64,000 bases of DNA, taken from Saccharothrix syringae (GTDB taxonomy: Bacteria; Actinomycetota; Actinomycetes; Mycobacteriales; Pseudonocardiaceae). A program made the position numbers and the translations under genes. Of the stretch, positions 45,605 to 53,551 are shown piece by piece (within the stretch, counting starts at the first letter, position 1; every line of letters starts with the position of its first letter). The DNA lies in contig NZ_CP034550.1 of NCBI RefSeq assembly GCF_009498035.1, forward strand, positions 9,548,001 to 9,612,000, in the 5' to 3' direction. The notes under the pieces were generated by a model, which saw only the letters and a list, made by a program, of their open reading frames with translations, did not search any database and was not told the DNA's origin.

Positions 45605-46342
45605 TCACGCGGAGGTGGCCGCCAGCTCGCAGACCAGGAGTTCGGGCAGCTCAGCGAGGCTGCTGATGGCCGAGATGCCGGCCGGGAGCGCGCCGGTGCG
45701 GGAGCCGTGGCGGTTGAGCCAGACGCCCCTCAGGCCCGCGTCCCGGGCGCCGATCGCGTCGGCGTGCAGCCGGTCGCCCACGTGGACGGCGTCGCCGACG
45801 TCCACGCCGAGGTCGGCGCAGGCGGTGTCGAAGATCACCCGGTCGGGTTTCGCGGCGCCGACCTCGCCCGCGATGAGGACCGTGTCGAAGTACCGGGCCA
45901 GCCCGAGCGAGGCGATCTTGACCCGCTGGTGGCGCCCCGAGGCGTTGCTCACGGCCGCCAGGGGCAGCCCGGCGGCGCGCAGCCACTCCAGGCACGGCAC
46001 CACGTCCGGGAACAGCCGCCAGCCCGAGGACAGGACCTCCTGGCGCCGCAGCTCCCGGCGGGTCGCCTCCTCCTGGTCCAGCTCCTCGCCCAGCGCCGCG
46101 AAGAAGGCGCGGGTCCGGATGTTCCGCATGGTCTCGTACTCCAGCTCGCCGGCCAGGAGCCGGGCGCAGTGCTCGTCGGTGATGCGCTGCCACAGCGACC
46201 AGGCGTCGTCGTTGCCCACCATCGCCGCCAGGGCGGCCCGGGACGAGGTGCTGTAGTCGACGAGGGTGTCGTCGACGTCGAGGCACACCGCCCGGATCTC
46301 GCCGGTTCTCCGAGGGGTGGAAGTCGGGGCTGCGGTTGTCAC
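45605..46342 (-). CDS. HAD-family hydrolase
   Basis: 245 aa. Motif I DVDDTLVDYS (Asp nucleophile in VCLDVDDT, near residue 22), motif II AVSNASG, motif III Lys in GAAKPDRVIF, and motif IV HVGDRLHADAIGA are all present. It is therefore a complete HAD phosphatase of the subfamily with a helical cap. The substrate is unknown. GTG start. It is 104 bp downstream of gltX and may be in its transcript. Confidence 0.9.
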   Translation of the reverse strand: MTTAAPTSTPRRTGEIRAVCLDVDDTLVDYSTSSRAALAAMVGNDDAWSLWQRITDEHCARLLAGELEYETMRNIRTRAFFAALGEELDQEEATRRELRRQEVLSSGWRLFPDVVPCLEWLRAAGLPLAAVSNASGRHQRVKIASLGLARYFDTVLIAGEVGAAKPDRVIFDTACADLGVDVGDAVHVGDRLHADAIGARDAGLRGVWLNRHGSRTGALPAGISAISSLAELPELLVCELAATSA

Positions 46343-46446
46343 CCCGTGAGGCTAGGTGCGCCCGACCCCGGTCCGACTCGACCAGAGAGGTGATATCTGG
46401 GGGTTCTTGCACGGTCAAGCATCGCTGAACCCCCCGATCGCACCAC

Positions 46447-47937
46447 TCAGATTGCCCCGAGCGCGCGGCGCAATCGCCCGATCGAGCGACCCTGGCCCAC
46501 CAGTTCCAGGGATTCGTACAGGGGTGGCGAGACGGTACGGCCCGTCACGGCGACCCGCACGGGGGCGTACGCGTCGCGCGGCCTCAGGCCCAGTCCGTCC
46601 ACAAGGGACGCCTTCAGGGCGCCCTCGATCGCGGCGGCCGTCCACTCCGGAAGCGATTCCAAGGCGGTGATCCCGGCCTCCAGCACGGGCCGCGCGCCCT
46701 CGCCCAGCGCCTTGGCCGCGGCGTCCGCCTCGGGCGCGAAGTCCTGCTCCCGCACGAACAGGAACCGGACCATCGCGGATGCCTCGGACAGCACGACCAG
46801 CCGCTCCTGCACCAGCGGCGCGATGCCGGCCAGCAGCGCGCGCTGCTCCCCGGTGGGCTCGGCCGGCAGCACGCCGTCCTTGATCAGGTAGGGCAGCACG
46901 CGCTCGACGAAGTCGTCCACCGGCAGCGCGCGCAGGTGCGCGGCGTTGACCGCCTCGGCCTTCTTCAGGTCGAACCGGACCGGGTTGGCGCCGACCCGGG
47001 CGAGGTCGAACGCGGCGACCAGCTCCGCCGCGGGCAGGACGTCGCGGTCGTCGGCGACGGGGCGGCCGAGCAGCGCGAGGTAGTTCAGCAGGCCCTCGGG
47101 CAGGAAGCCGCGGTCGCGGTAGTGGAACAGGTCCGAGCGCGGGTCGCGCTTGGCGAGCCGCCGGTCCCCCTCGCCCACCACGCGCGGGAGGTGGCCGAAC
47201 TCCGGGGTGGGGCCGGCCACGCCGACGCGGGCCAGCGCCCGGTGGAGCGCGATCCGGCGTGGCGTGGACGGGAGCAGGTCCTCGCCGCGCAGCACGTGCG
47301 TGATGCCCATCAGCGCGTCGTCGACGGGGTCCGCGAACGGGGGCAGCGGTTCGCCGTCGGCGCGCACCAGCACCGGGTCGGGCGTGCCGCCCGCCTTGGC
47401 CACGACCTCGCCGCGCACCAGGTCGACCCAGGAGATGTCCTCGTCGGGCATCCGCAGCCGCAGCACGGGCGAACGCCCCTGCGCGCGGAACCCGGCCTTC
47501 CGCTCCTCGGTGAGGTCGCGGTCGAAGCCGTCGTAGCCGAGCTTCGGGTCCTGCCCGGCCGCCCGGCGGCGCGCGTGCACCTCCTCGGGCGTGGAGAAGG
47601 ACTCGTAGAGCTCCCCCGCCTCGACCAGGCGCCGGGCCACGTCGTCGTGCAGGCCGCGGCGCAGGCGCTGCCGGTACGGCGCGTGCGGGCCGCCGACCTC
47701 GGGGCCCTCGTCCCAGTCCAGGCCCAGCCAGCCCAGGGCCTCCAGCAGCGGGAGGTACGACCCCTCGCGGTCGGGCGCGGCACCGGCGTCCTCGACGCGG
47801 AGCACCACCTCGCCACCCGCGTGGCGGGCGTACGCCCAGTTGACCAGGGCGGTGCGGACGAACTCCACGTGGGGCGCACCGGCCGGCGGCGTGCCGATCC
47901 GGACCCGAACCCCTGGAGCGGCTGCTGCTGCGCTCAT
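46447..47937 (-). CDS. gltX: Glutamyl-tRNA synthetase with divergent active-site motifs
   Basis: 496 aa, the size and layout of class I GluRS, at the syntenic gltX position. Key motifs deviate. The normal RFxPSPTGxxHVG region reads [14 protein letters not shown] (HIGH Gly to Glu, substrate Ser to Pro). RIEDTD reads RVEDAG. The PLYTLVNPVDD region reads [11 protein letters not shown] (Glu-binding Tyr to Pro). KLSKRD reads [17 protein letters not shown] and the C-terminal anticodon domain remain. It could be a weakly active, specialised or resistant form backed by a second gltX elsewhere. Start ATG. Confidence 0.88.
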   Translation of the reverse strand: MSAAAAAPGVRVRIGTPPAGAPHVEFVRTALVNWAYARHAGGEVVLRVEDAGAAPDREGSYLPLLEALGWLGLDWDEGPEVGGPHAPYRQRLRRGLHDDVARRLVEAGELYESFSTPEEVHARRRAAGQDPKLGYDGFDRDLTEERKAGFRAQGRSPVLRLRMPDEDISWVDLVRGEVVAKAGGTPDPVLVRADGEPLPPFADPVDDALMGITHVLRGEDLLPSTPRRIALHRALARVGVAGPTPEFGHLPRVVGEGDRRLAKRDPRSDLFHYRDRGFLPEGLLNYLALLGRPVADDRDVLPAAELVAAFDLARVGANPVRFDLKKAEAVNAAHLRALPVDDFVERVLPYLIKDGVLPAEPTGEQRALLAGIAPLVQERLVVLSEASAMVRFLFVREQDFAPEADAAAKALGEGARPVLEAGITALESLPEWTAAAIEGALKASLVDGLGLRPRDAYAPVRVAVTGRTVSPPLYESLELVGQGRSIGRLRRALGAI

Positions 47938-47994
47938 GACCCGATCAGCCTATCCGCCTTGACCGGCGCCCGCCGCGAGAGCATGCTGGCCTTA

Positions 47995-48010
47995 TTCAAC
48001 TGGTGTTGAA
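47995..48010. promoter_or_regulatory. Palindromic operator before the FAD monooxygenase gene
   Basis: TTCAAC-TGGT-GTTGAA is a perfect 16-bp palindrome 16 bp upstream of the ATG at 48027. A -35-like TTGACC lies at 47959-47964. It is a likely repressor site, but no regulator gene is adjacent. Confidence 0.5.
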
Positions 48011-48026
48011 AAAGGGAGGGAAGATC

Positions 48027-49274
48027 ATGGAACGCACAGGCGTCGCCGTCGTCGGTGGTGGCCCCGCGGGCATGGTGTGCGCGTTGCTGCTGGCCAGGGC
48101 CGGTGTCGAGGTGACCGTGCTGGAGAAGCACGGCGACTTCCTGCGGGACTTCCGCGGCGACACGGTGCACGCGTCCACGCTCACGCTGCTGGACGAGCTG
48201 GGCCTCGGGCCCTCGTTCGCCGAGGTGCCGCACCAGCTCGTGGACCAGGTGCAGGTGCTGCTGGACAGCGGGCCCCAGACGATGGGCGACATGACGCGGC
48301 TGCCCGGGCCGCACAAGCACATCGCGTTCGTCCCGCAGTGGGACTTCCTGGACCTGCTGGCCGACGCGGGCAAGCGCGAGCCGGCCTTCGCCCTGCGGAT
48401 GGACACCGAGGTCGTCGGCCTGGTCCAGGAGCGCGGCCGGGTGACCGGCGTCCGCTACCGCACCGCCGCGGGCGAGTCGGGCGAGCTGGCGGCCGACCTG
48501 GTGATCGCGGCCGACGGCCGCAGCTCGCTGGTGCGCGCCCAGGCCGGGCTGCCGGTGCACGCGTTCGGCGCGCCGATGGACGTGTGGTGGTTCCGCCTGC
48601 CGCGCGACCCCGGGGAGCTGACCGGCGCCACCGGGCGGTTCAGCCGGGGCAACGCCATGGTGCTGATCAACCGCGGCGACTACTTCCAGTGCGCCTACCT
48701 GATCCGCAAGGGCACCGACCGGATGCTGCGGCAGGAGGGCGTGGAGGCGTTCCGGCGGCGCGTGGTGGCCCTGGTGCCGTGGCTGGAGGACCGGATCGGG
48801 ACGCTGGAGTCGCTGGACGACGTCAAGCTGCTCGACGTCAAGCTGGACCGGCTGCGGCGCTGGCACACCGACGGCCTGCTGTGCATCGGCGACTCGGCGC
48901 ACGCCATGTCGCCCATCGGCGGGGTCGGCATCAACCTGGCCGTGCAGGACGCGGTGGCCGCCGCGCGGATCGTGGCCGGGCCGCTGCGGCGCGGCGCGCT
49001 CACCACCGCGGTGCTGGCGAAGGTGCGGCGGCGCCGGTGGTTCCCGACCGCGGTGACGCAGGCGGTGCAGCGGCGCATCCAGGACTCGTTCCTCAAGCCG
49101 ACGCTGGCGGGCACCTCGACCGCCACCCCCGGCCGGCCGCCGCTGCCGGTGCGGCTGATGCGGCGCTTCCCGGTGCTGCAGGGGGTGCCGGCCTACCTGG
49201 TGGGCATCGGGCTGCGGCCCGAGCACGCACCGGACTTCGCCCGGCGCGCGCCCGAGCGGATCGAGCGGAGCTGA
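48027..49274 (+). CDS. FAD-dependent aromatic-type monooxygenase
   Basis: 415 aa, p-hydroxybenzoate-hydroxylase-like group A flavoprotein. The FAD-binding GxGxxG reads VVGGGPAGMVCALLLARAG at the N-terminus, DG motif VIAADGRSSLVRAQAGLP, and GD motif CIGDSAHAMSPIGGVGINLA. ATG 48027 has GGGAGGG 6 nt upstream; an earlier in-frame start at 48003 would lie inside the operator. The substrate is unknown. It is divergent from gltX. Confidence 0.9.
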   Translation: MERTGVAVVGGGPAGMVCALLLARAGVEVTVLEKHGDFLRDFRGDTVHASTLTLLDELGLGPSFAEVPHQLVDQVQVLLDSGPQTMGDMTRLPGPHKHIAFVPQWDFLDLLADAGKREPAFALRMDTEVVGLVQERGRVTGVRYRTAAGESGELAADLVIAADGRSSLVRAQAGLPVHAFGAPMDVWWFRLPRDPGELTGATGRFSRGNAMVLINRGDYFQCAYLIRKGTDRMLRQEGVEAFRRRVVALVPWLEDRIGTLESLDDVKLLDVKLDRLRRWHTDGLLCIGDSAHAMSPIGGVGINLAVQDAVAAARIVAGPLRRGALTTAVLAKVRRRRWFPTAVTQAVQRRIQDSFLKPTLAGTSTATPGRPPLPVRLMRRFPVLQGVPAYLVGIGLRPEHAPDFARRAPERIERS

Positions 49275-49280
49275 CGGGTC

Positions 49281-49323
49281 AGCGGTCCACCCGATCGGCG
49301 GTCCACCCGATCAGCGGTCCACC
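49281..49323. repeat. 16-bp tandem repeat between convergent genes
   Basis: AGCGGTCCACCCGATC (49281), GGCGGTCCACCCGATC (49297) and a partial AGCGGTCCACC (49313) run into the stop codon of the FAH-family gene. Confidence 0.8.
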
Positions 49324-50081
49324 ACGGAGTTGGTGAGCGTGCCCAGGCCCTCCACGGTCACCGAGACGGTCTGCCCGGCGGTCAGCGGGCCGACGCCGGC
49401 GGGGGTGCCGGTCAGGATCACGTCCAGCGGGCGCAGGGTCATCACCGACGAGATGTACTCGATCAGCTCGGGGATGCCGTGCACCAGCAGCGAGGTCCGC
49501 GAGTCCTGCTTGACCTCGCCGTCCACCTCGGTGCGGATGGCCACGTCGGACGGGTCGAACTCGGTCTCCACCCACGGCCCCAGCGGGCAGAACGTGTCGA
49601 AGCCCTTGGCCCGCGTCCACTGGCCGTCGGTCTTCTGGAGGTCCCGCGCGGTGACGTCGTTGGCGATGGTGTAGCCCAGGACCGCCTGCCCGGCGCGGGA
49701 GGCGGGGATGTCCCGGCCGCCGACGCCGACCACCACGGCCAGCTCGCCCTCGAAGTCCACCCGCTCGGACACCGCGGGGAGCTTGATCTCCGCGTTGGGG
49801 CCGATGACGGCGGTGTTGGGCTTGAGGAACATCAGCGGGGCGTCCGGCACCTCGTTGCCCAGCTCGGCGGCGTGCTCGGCGTAGTTGCGGCCGATCGCCA
49901 CGATCTTGGGCGGCAGGAACGGGGCCAGCAGCCGGACGTCGGCCAGGGGCCAGCGGCGGCCGGTGAACTTCGGGTTCGCGAAAGGGTCGTCGGCGATCTC
50001 GACCGCGGTCAGGTCGTCGCCTTCGCCTTCGATCGCGGCGAAGGCGAGGCCACCGGGTTGGGCGATACGGGCAATGCGCAC
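49311..50081 (-). CDS. Fumarylacetoacetate hydrolase family protein
   Basis: 256 aa. The FAH-fold metal site is seen in VDFEGELAVVVG, with IGRNYAEHAAELGNEVP, YTIANDVTARDLQ and ILTGTPAGVGPL. Family members are diketone hydrolases, decarboxylases or isomerases in aromatic catabolism, so the exact reaction is uncertain. GTG 50081 (MRIARIAQPGG) is preferred over GTG 50090 because AGGGTGA then has suitable spacing. It is positionally equivalent to Rv2993c beside gltX. Confidence 0.9.
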   Translation of the reverse strand: MRIARIAQPGGLAFAAIEGEGDDLTAVEIADDPFANPKFTGRRWPLADVRLLAPFLPPKIVAIGRNYAEHAAELGNEVPDAPLMFLKPNTAVIGPNAEIKLPAVSERVDFEGELAVVVGVGGRDIPASRAGQAVLGYTIANDVTARDLQKTDGQWTRAKGFDTFCPLGPWVETEFDPSDVAIRTEVDGEVKQDSRTSLLVHGIPELIEYISSVMTLRPLDVILTGTPAGVGPLTAGQTVSVTVEGLGTLTNSVVDR

Positions 50082-50137
50082 GGAGTTCACCCTAACCGGC
50101 GGCTGGAAAGCGCACCGGGTGTGCCTAACGTCGTGGG

Positions 50138-50758
50138 ATGCGAACCCTGCTGATCGCGCTCGCGCTGCTGCTGGGGGCGGCCATCCCTGCCTCGGCCGCC
50201 CCGGTGCCCCTGGAGGCGGGCACGCCGCTCACCGCGCCGTCCTCCGCGAACCGGTGCGCCAACGGCTACAACGTCCGCGGGTACCTGCTGGTCCCGCCGA
50301 ACTGCGCGCCCGTCGGCGCGGTCGTCAGCGGTCCCGGCGGCATCGACGTCGGGGCGGTCGTGGCCGTCCGGGAGACCTACTCGGTCGTGCGGATCACCAA
50401 CACCACCGCGTGGGTCCAGCGGCCGACGATCGCCGGCCGCACCGGCGTCGTCACCGGCTCCGCCGAGACACCGGTGGGCGGCGCGGTGTGCGCGGTGGGC
50501 CGCTCCAGCGGGCTGCGCTGCGGCACCGTGCAGGCCAGGAACGTGACGGTCAACTTCCCGACCGGGACGGTGTCCGGCCTCACCCGCACCACCCTGTGCA
50601 CCGACCCCGGCGAGACCTGGAAACCGGTGTTCACCGGCTCCCAGGCCCAGGGGCACGTGCTGGGCGGCAGCGGGAACTGCTCGACCGGCGGCACGTCGTT
50701 GTTCTACCCGGTCAACCGCATCCTCGCGGAGAACGGGTTCACGCTCGTGACGGGCTGA
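50138..50758 (+). CDS. Secreted streptogrisin-like pseudo-protease
   Basis: 206 aa with a signal peptide (MRTLLIALALLLGAAIPASA-A). The S1 chymotrypsin-like fold is evident from RCANGYNVRGYLL, VVRITNTTAW and GSGNCSTGGTSLFYPVNRIL, and six Cys sit at the three streptogrisin disulfide positions. Catalytic residues are replaced: TAGHC is VPPNC (His to Asn55), NDY is ETY (Asp to Thr80), PGDSGGP is PGETWKP (Ser to Thr160, oxyanion Gly to Trp161). There is no propeptide. It is probably a non-enzymatic binding protein or inhibitor-type scaffold. The end overlaps cimA by 20 bp (convergent). Confidence 0.85.
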   Translation: MRTLLIALALLLGAAIPASAAPVPLEAGTPLTAPSSANRCANGYNVRGYLLVPPNCAPVGAVVSGPGGIDVGAVVAVRETYSVVRITNTTAWVQRPTIAGRTGVVTGSAETPVGGAVCAVGRSSGLRCGTVQARNVTVNFPTGTVSGLTRTTLCTDPGETWKPVFTGSQAQGHVLGGSGNCSTGGTSLFYPVNRILAENGFTLVTG

Positions 50759-52352
50759 CCCGCATCGCCTTGTGCGCGAGCGCGTCGCACAGGGCCAGCC
50801 AGCTGGCCTCGACGATGTTGCCGTGCACGCCGACGGTGGTCCACTCCTGCTCGCCGTCGGTCGACTCCACGAGCACGCGGGTGACGGCGTCGGTGCCGTG
50901 CTCGGCCGAGGTGGAGCGGGTACCGGCGAGGATGCGGACCTTGTAGTCGTTGAGCTTCACCGCGTCGAGCCACGACAGGTGGGGCAGCAGCGCCTTCCGC
51001 AGCGCGGCGTCCAGCGCGTGCACCGGGCCGTTGCCCTCGGCGGTGGCGATGACCCGCTCACCGGACGCGTGCACCTTGACCGTGGCCTCGGACACCACGG
51101 CGCCGTCGGGGCGGTGGTCGAGCACCACGCGGTAGGACTCCAGCCGGAACGGCAGCTCGTCCAGTTCGGACAGCTCCGCCTTGAGCAGCAGCTCCAGGGA
51201 GGCGTCGGCGGCCTCGAACGACCAGCCGCCCGCCTCCAGCTCCTTGACCTTGCGCACGACGTTGGTCAGGGCCTCGGGCCGGCGGGTCAGGTCGATCCCG
51301 AGCTCACGTCCCTTGAGCTCCAGACTGGCCCGACCCGCCATCTCGGTGACCAGCACCCGCATGTCGTTGCCGACGGTGTCCGGGTCGATGTGGTTGTACA
51401 GCTCCGGGTCCACCTTGATCGCGCTCGCGTGCAGCCCCGCCTTGTGGGCGAAGGCCGACGACCCGACGTATGCCTGGTGGGTGTCGGGTGCGATGTTCGC
51501 GATCTCGGCCAGGGCATGGGAGACGCGGGTCAGCTCGGCCAGCGACTCGTGCGGTAGCACCTGCAGGCCGAGCTTGGTCACGAGGTTCCCGACGACGGCG
51601 AACAGGTCCGCGTTGCCCGCTCGCTCGCCGTAGCCGTTCGCGGTGCACTGGACGTGCGTGGCGCCCGCCTGCACCGCGGCGATCGTGTTGGCCACCGCGC
51701 AGGACGTGTCGTCCTGGCAGTGGATGCCGACGCGGAAGCCCGTGCGGGCGATGACGTCGGCGACGGTCTCGGACAGGCCGAGGGGGAGCTGCCCGCCGTT
51801 GGTGTCGCACAGCACCACCACGTCGGCGCCACCCTCCACAGCGGACTCCAGCACGCGCAGCGAGGTGTCCGGGTCGAAGGCGTAGCCGTCGAAGAAGTGC
51901 TCCGCGTCGAGGAAGACCCGGCGGCCCTCCTCGACCAGGTGGCGGACGGTGTCGCGGACCATGGCGCAGTTCTCCGCCACGTCGGTGCGCAGGGCCCGCT
52001 CGACGTGCCTGCGGTCGGACTTGGCGACCAGCGTCACCACCGGCGCCTGGCTGTCCAGCAGGGCCTTGACCTGCGGGTCCTCCGTCACCTTGACCCCGGC
52101 CCTGCGGGTGGAGCCGAAGGCGACGAGCTGGGCGTGCTTGAGCGCGACCTCGCCCGCCGCGACGCGGGCGAAGAACTCGGTGTCCTTGGGCAGCGCGCCC
52201 GGCCAGCCGCCCTCGATGAAGCCCACGCCGAGCGAGTCGAGCAGCCGGGCCACGGCCAGCTTGTCGGTGACCGAGTAGGAGATGCCCTCGCGCTGGGCAC
52301 CGTCCCGCAGGGTCGTGTCGTAGACGTGGAAGCTATCGCCGAGGGGGGTCAC
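50739..52352 (-). CDS. cimA: Citramalate synthase
   Basis: 537 aa, condenses pyruvate and acetyl-CoA to (R)-citramalate, first step of the threonine-independent isoleucine route. HMGL-like TIM barrel: VYDTTLRDGAQREGISYSV, DTNGG, HCQDD, GYGERAGNADLFAVV. The regulatory LeuA-dimer-like C-terminal domain is at about 390-520. GTG 52352 with AGGAG about 7 nt upstream. The upstream leader contains three Ile codons, supporting the isoleucine assignment over 2-isopropylmalate synthase. Confidence 0.93.
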   Translation of the reverse strand: MTPLGDSFHVYDTTLRDGAQREGISYSVTDKLAVARLLDSLGVGFIEGGWPGALPKDTEFFARVAAGEVALKHAQLVAFGSTRRAGVKVTEDPQVKALLDSQAPVVTLVAKSDRRHVERALRTDVAENCAMVRDTVRHLVEEGRRVFLDAEHFFDGYAFDPDTSLRVLESAVEGGADVVVLCDTNGGQLPLGLSETVADVIARTGFRVGIHCQDDTSCAVANTIAAVQAGATHVQCTANGYGERAGNADLFAVVGNLVTKLGLQVLPHESLAELTRVSHALAEIANIAPDTHQAYVGSSAFAHKAGLHASAIKVDPELYNHIDPDTVGNDMRVLVTEMAGRASLELKGRELGIDLTRRPEALTNVVRKVKELEAGGWSFEAADASLELLLKAELSELDELPFRLESYRVVLDHRPDGAVVSEATVKVHASGERVIATAEGNGPVHALDAALRKALLPHLSWLDAVKLNDYKVRILAGTRSTSAEHGTDAVTRVLVESTDGEQEWTTVGVHGNIVEASWLALCDALAHKAMRVSPSRA

Positions 52353-52379
52353 GTGGGGGCTCCTAAGGATCTTGGAAAA

Positions 52380-52410
52380 CAAAAAGACCCCCCGCAGGAT
52401 GCGAGAGGTC
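52380..52410 (-). terminator. cimA attenuator terminator
   Basis: In the RNA, GACCUCUCGCA (52410-52400) pairs with UGCGGGGGGUC (52396-52386) with two GU pairs and a 3-nt loop, followed by UUUUUGUUUU. It lies 34 bp before the cimA start. Together with the leader peptide it forms a classical attenuator. Confidence 0.85.
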
Positions 52411-52411
52411 G

Positions 52412-52450
52412 GCGCGTCGGGTGCTCGGCGGAAGCACTTACCCGACGCGC
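52412..52450 (-). promoter_or_regulatory. cimA leader hairpin overlapping the leader-peptide end
   Basis: GCGCGTCGGGT (52412-52422) pairs perfectly with ACCCGACGCGC (52440-52450). The right arm covers the last codons of the leader peptide (QRVG and the start of the stop). A ribosome stalled on the Ile codons would change this pairing and the choice of the downstream terminator. Confidence 0.75.
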
Positions 52451-52482
52451 TGGGAAATAATGATCGCGCTGTGGAGAGCCAC
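52438..52482 (-). CDS. Isoleucine leader peptide of cimA
   Basis: GTG 52482 to TAA 52438-52440 encodes MALHSAIIISQRVG, 14 aa with Ile codons ATC ATT ATT in a row. No Shine-Dalgarno is visible, so the transcript may begin at the GTG (leaderless), as is common in actinobacterial leader peptides. It is followed by the alternative hairpin and a U-tract terminator before cimA. Confidence 0.85.
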   Translation of the reverse strand: MALHSAIIISQRVG

Positions 52483-52497
52483 GTCGGTGATGGTGCC

Positions 52498-52535
52498 ACA
52501 ACCCGTCCGGGCTTACCAAGCCACGGACGGGTTGT
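52498..52535 (-). terminator. Terminator after btuF
   Basis: ACAACCCGTCCG (52498-52509) pairs perfectly with CGGACGGGTTGT (52524-52535), with an internal GGCTT/AAGCC extension, 39 bp after the btuF stop and just before the cimA leader. Confidence 0.75.
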
Positions 52536-52573
52536 CCCACATCCTGGTGAACGGCTATCGCCCGCGAACCCGG

Positions 52574-53551
52574 TCAGGCGCCCGCCAGGAACCGCGCGAA
52601 CGCCTCGACGGCGGCCGGGTTGCGCGGTGACTCGACCAGGGCCGCGTACGGGAGCGCGAAGAACCTCTTCTCCCTGATGGCGGGCACGTCGCGGAGCGGT
52701 TCGTAGGACTCCAGGAAAGCCCGCTTCTGCTCGGGCGTGCTCGCGTCGCCGTCCGCGTAGTCGTTGATGAGCACGACCTCGGGCGCGCGGTCGACCACGG
52801 CCTCCCAGCCGACGGTGGTCCAGCTGTCGTCGAGGTCGCCGAAGATGTTCTCGCCGCCCGCCTTCTCGATGATGGCCTGCGGCGCGGCGTTGCGGCCCGA
52901 GGTGAACGGCTGGTCGAGCCCGCTGTCGTAGAGGAACACCTTCGGGCGCTTTTCCTTGACCAGCTTCCCGGCGTCGGCTATCTGCTTCTGGTAATCGGCG
53001 ATGAGCCGTTCGGCCCGGTCCTCGACGCCGAAGATGCGGCCGAGGTTGCGCAGGTCGGTGTAGAGGGCGTCCAGCGGGGGCATGATGCCGCGCTGCTCGC
53101 CCACGCCGTTCCGGCACGCCTCGGTGAGCTGGTAGGTGGCGATGCCGAGGTCGGCCAGGGCGTCCGGGGTGAAGCCGGTGCTCTCGGAGAAGCCGTAGTT
53201 CCAGCCCGCGAACACCAGGTCGGCGCCGGCGCCCTGGACCAGCTCCTTGCCGATCTTCTCGCCGAGGTGCGGCACGCGCTCGAAGTCGGCCTTCCAGGGC
53301 GAGGACGCCACGTCGCCGGACTTCGCGGCGGCGGGGATGACGTACCCGGCCATGCGGTCGCCCAGGCCCAGCGCGAACATCAGCTCGGTGATGCCGGTGT
53401 CGTTGGTGACCACGCGGGAGGGTCGCGCGTACGCCACCCGCTCGCCGCAGTTGGTGACGGTCACCTCGGCCGCGGCCCGGGGCGCGGCGACCTCGGCGCC
53501 GCACGCCGCGGTGAGCAGGACCGCGGCGAGCGCGGCGAGCGTTCTGGTCAC
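52574..53551 (-). CDS. btuF: Cobalamin-type ABC transporter substrate-binding lipoprotein
   Basis: 325 aa. The lipobox LLTAACGAE (Cys17) is followed by a BtuF/FhuD-type two-lobe domain: RVVTNDTGITELMFALGLG, DLVFAGWNYGFSESTGF, RPKVFLYDSGLDQPFTSG and WEAVVDRAPEVVLINDY. It looks like other siderophore/B12 binding proteins, so B12 is inferred from the riboswitch upstream of the operon. GTG start overlaps the btuD stop by 4 bp (coupled). Confidence 0.82.
   Translation of the reverse strand: MTRTLAALAAVLLTAACGAEVAAPRAAAEVTVTNCGERVAYARPSRVVTNDTGITELMFALGLGDRMAGYVIPAAAKSGDVASSPWKADFERVPHLGEKIGKELVQGAGADLVFAGWNYGFSESTGFTPDALADLGIATYQLTEACRNGVGEQRGIMPPLDALYTDLRNLGRIFGVEDRAERLIADYQKQIADAGKLVKEKRPKVFLYDSGLDQPFTSGRNAAPQAIIEKAGGENIFGDLDDSWTTVGWEAVVDRAPEVVLINDYADGDASTPEQKRAFLESYEPLRDVPAIREKRFFALPYAALVESPRNPAAVEAFARFLAGA

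Noticed and set aside
52353..53504. Extension of cimA into a 921-codon frame
   Set aside because: The extra sequence is a shadow of btuF in another frame and crosses a terminator. The GTG at 52352 has AGGAG at correct distance.
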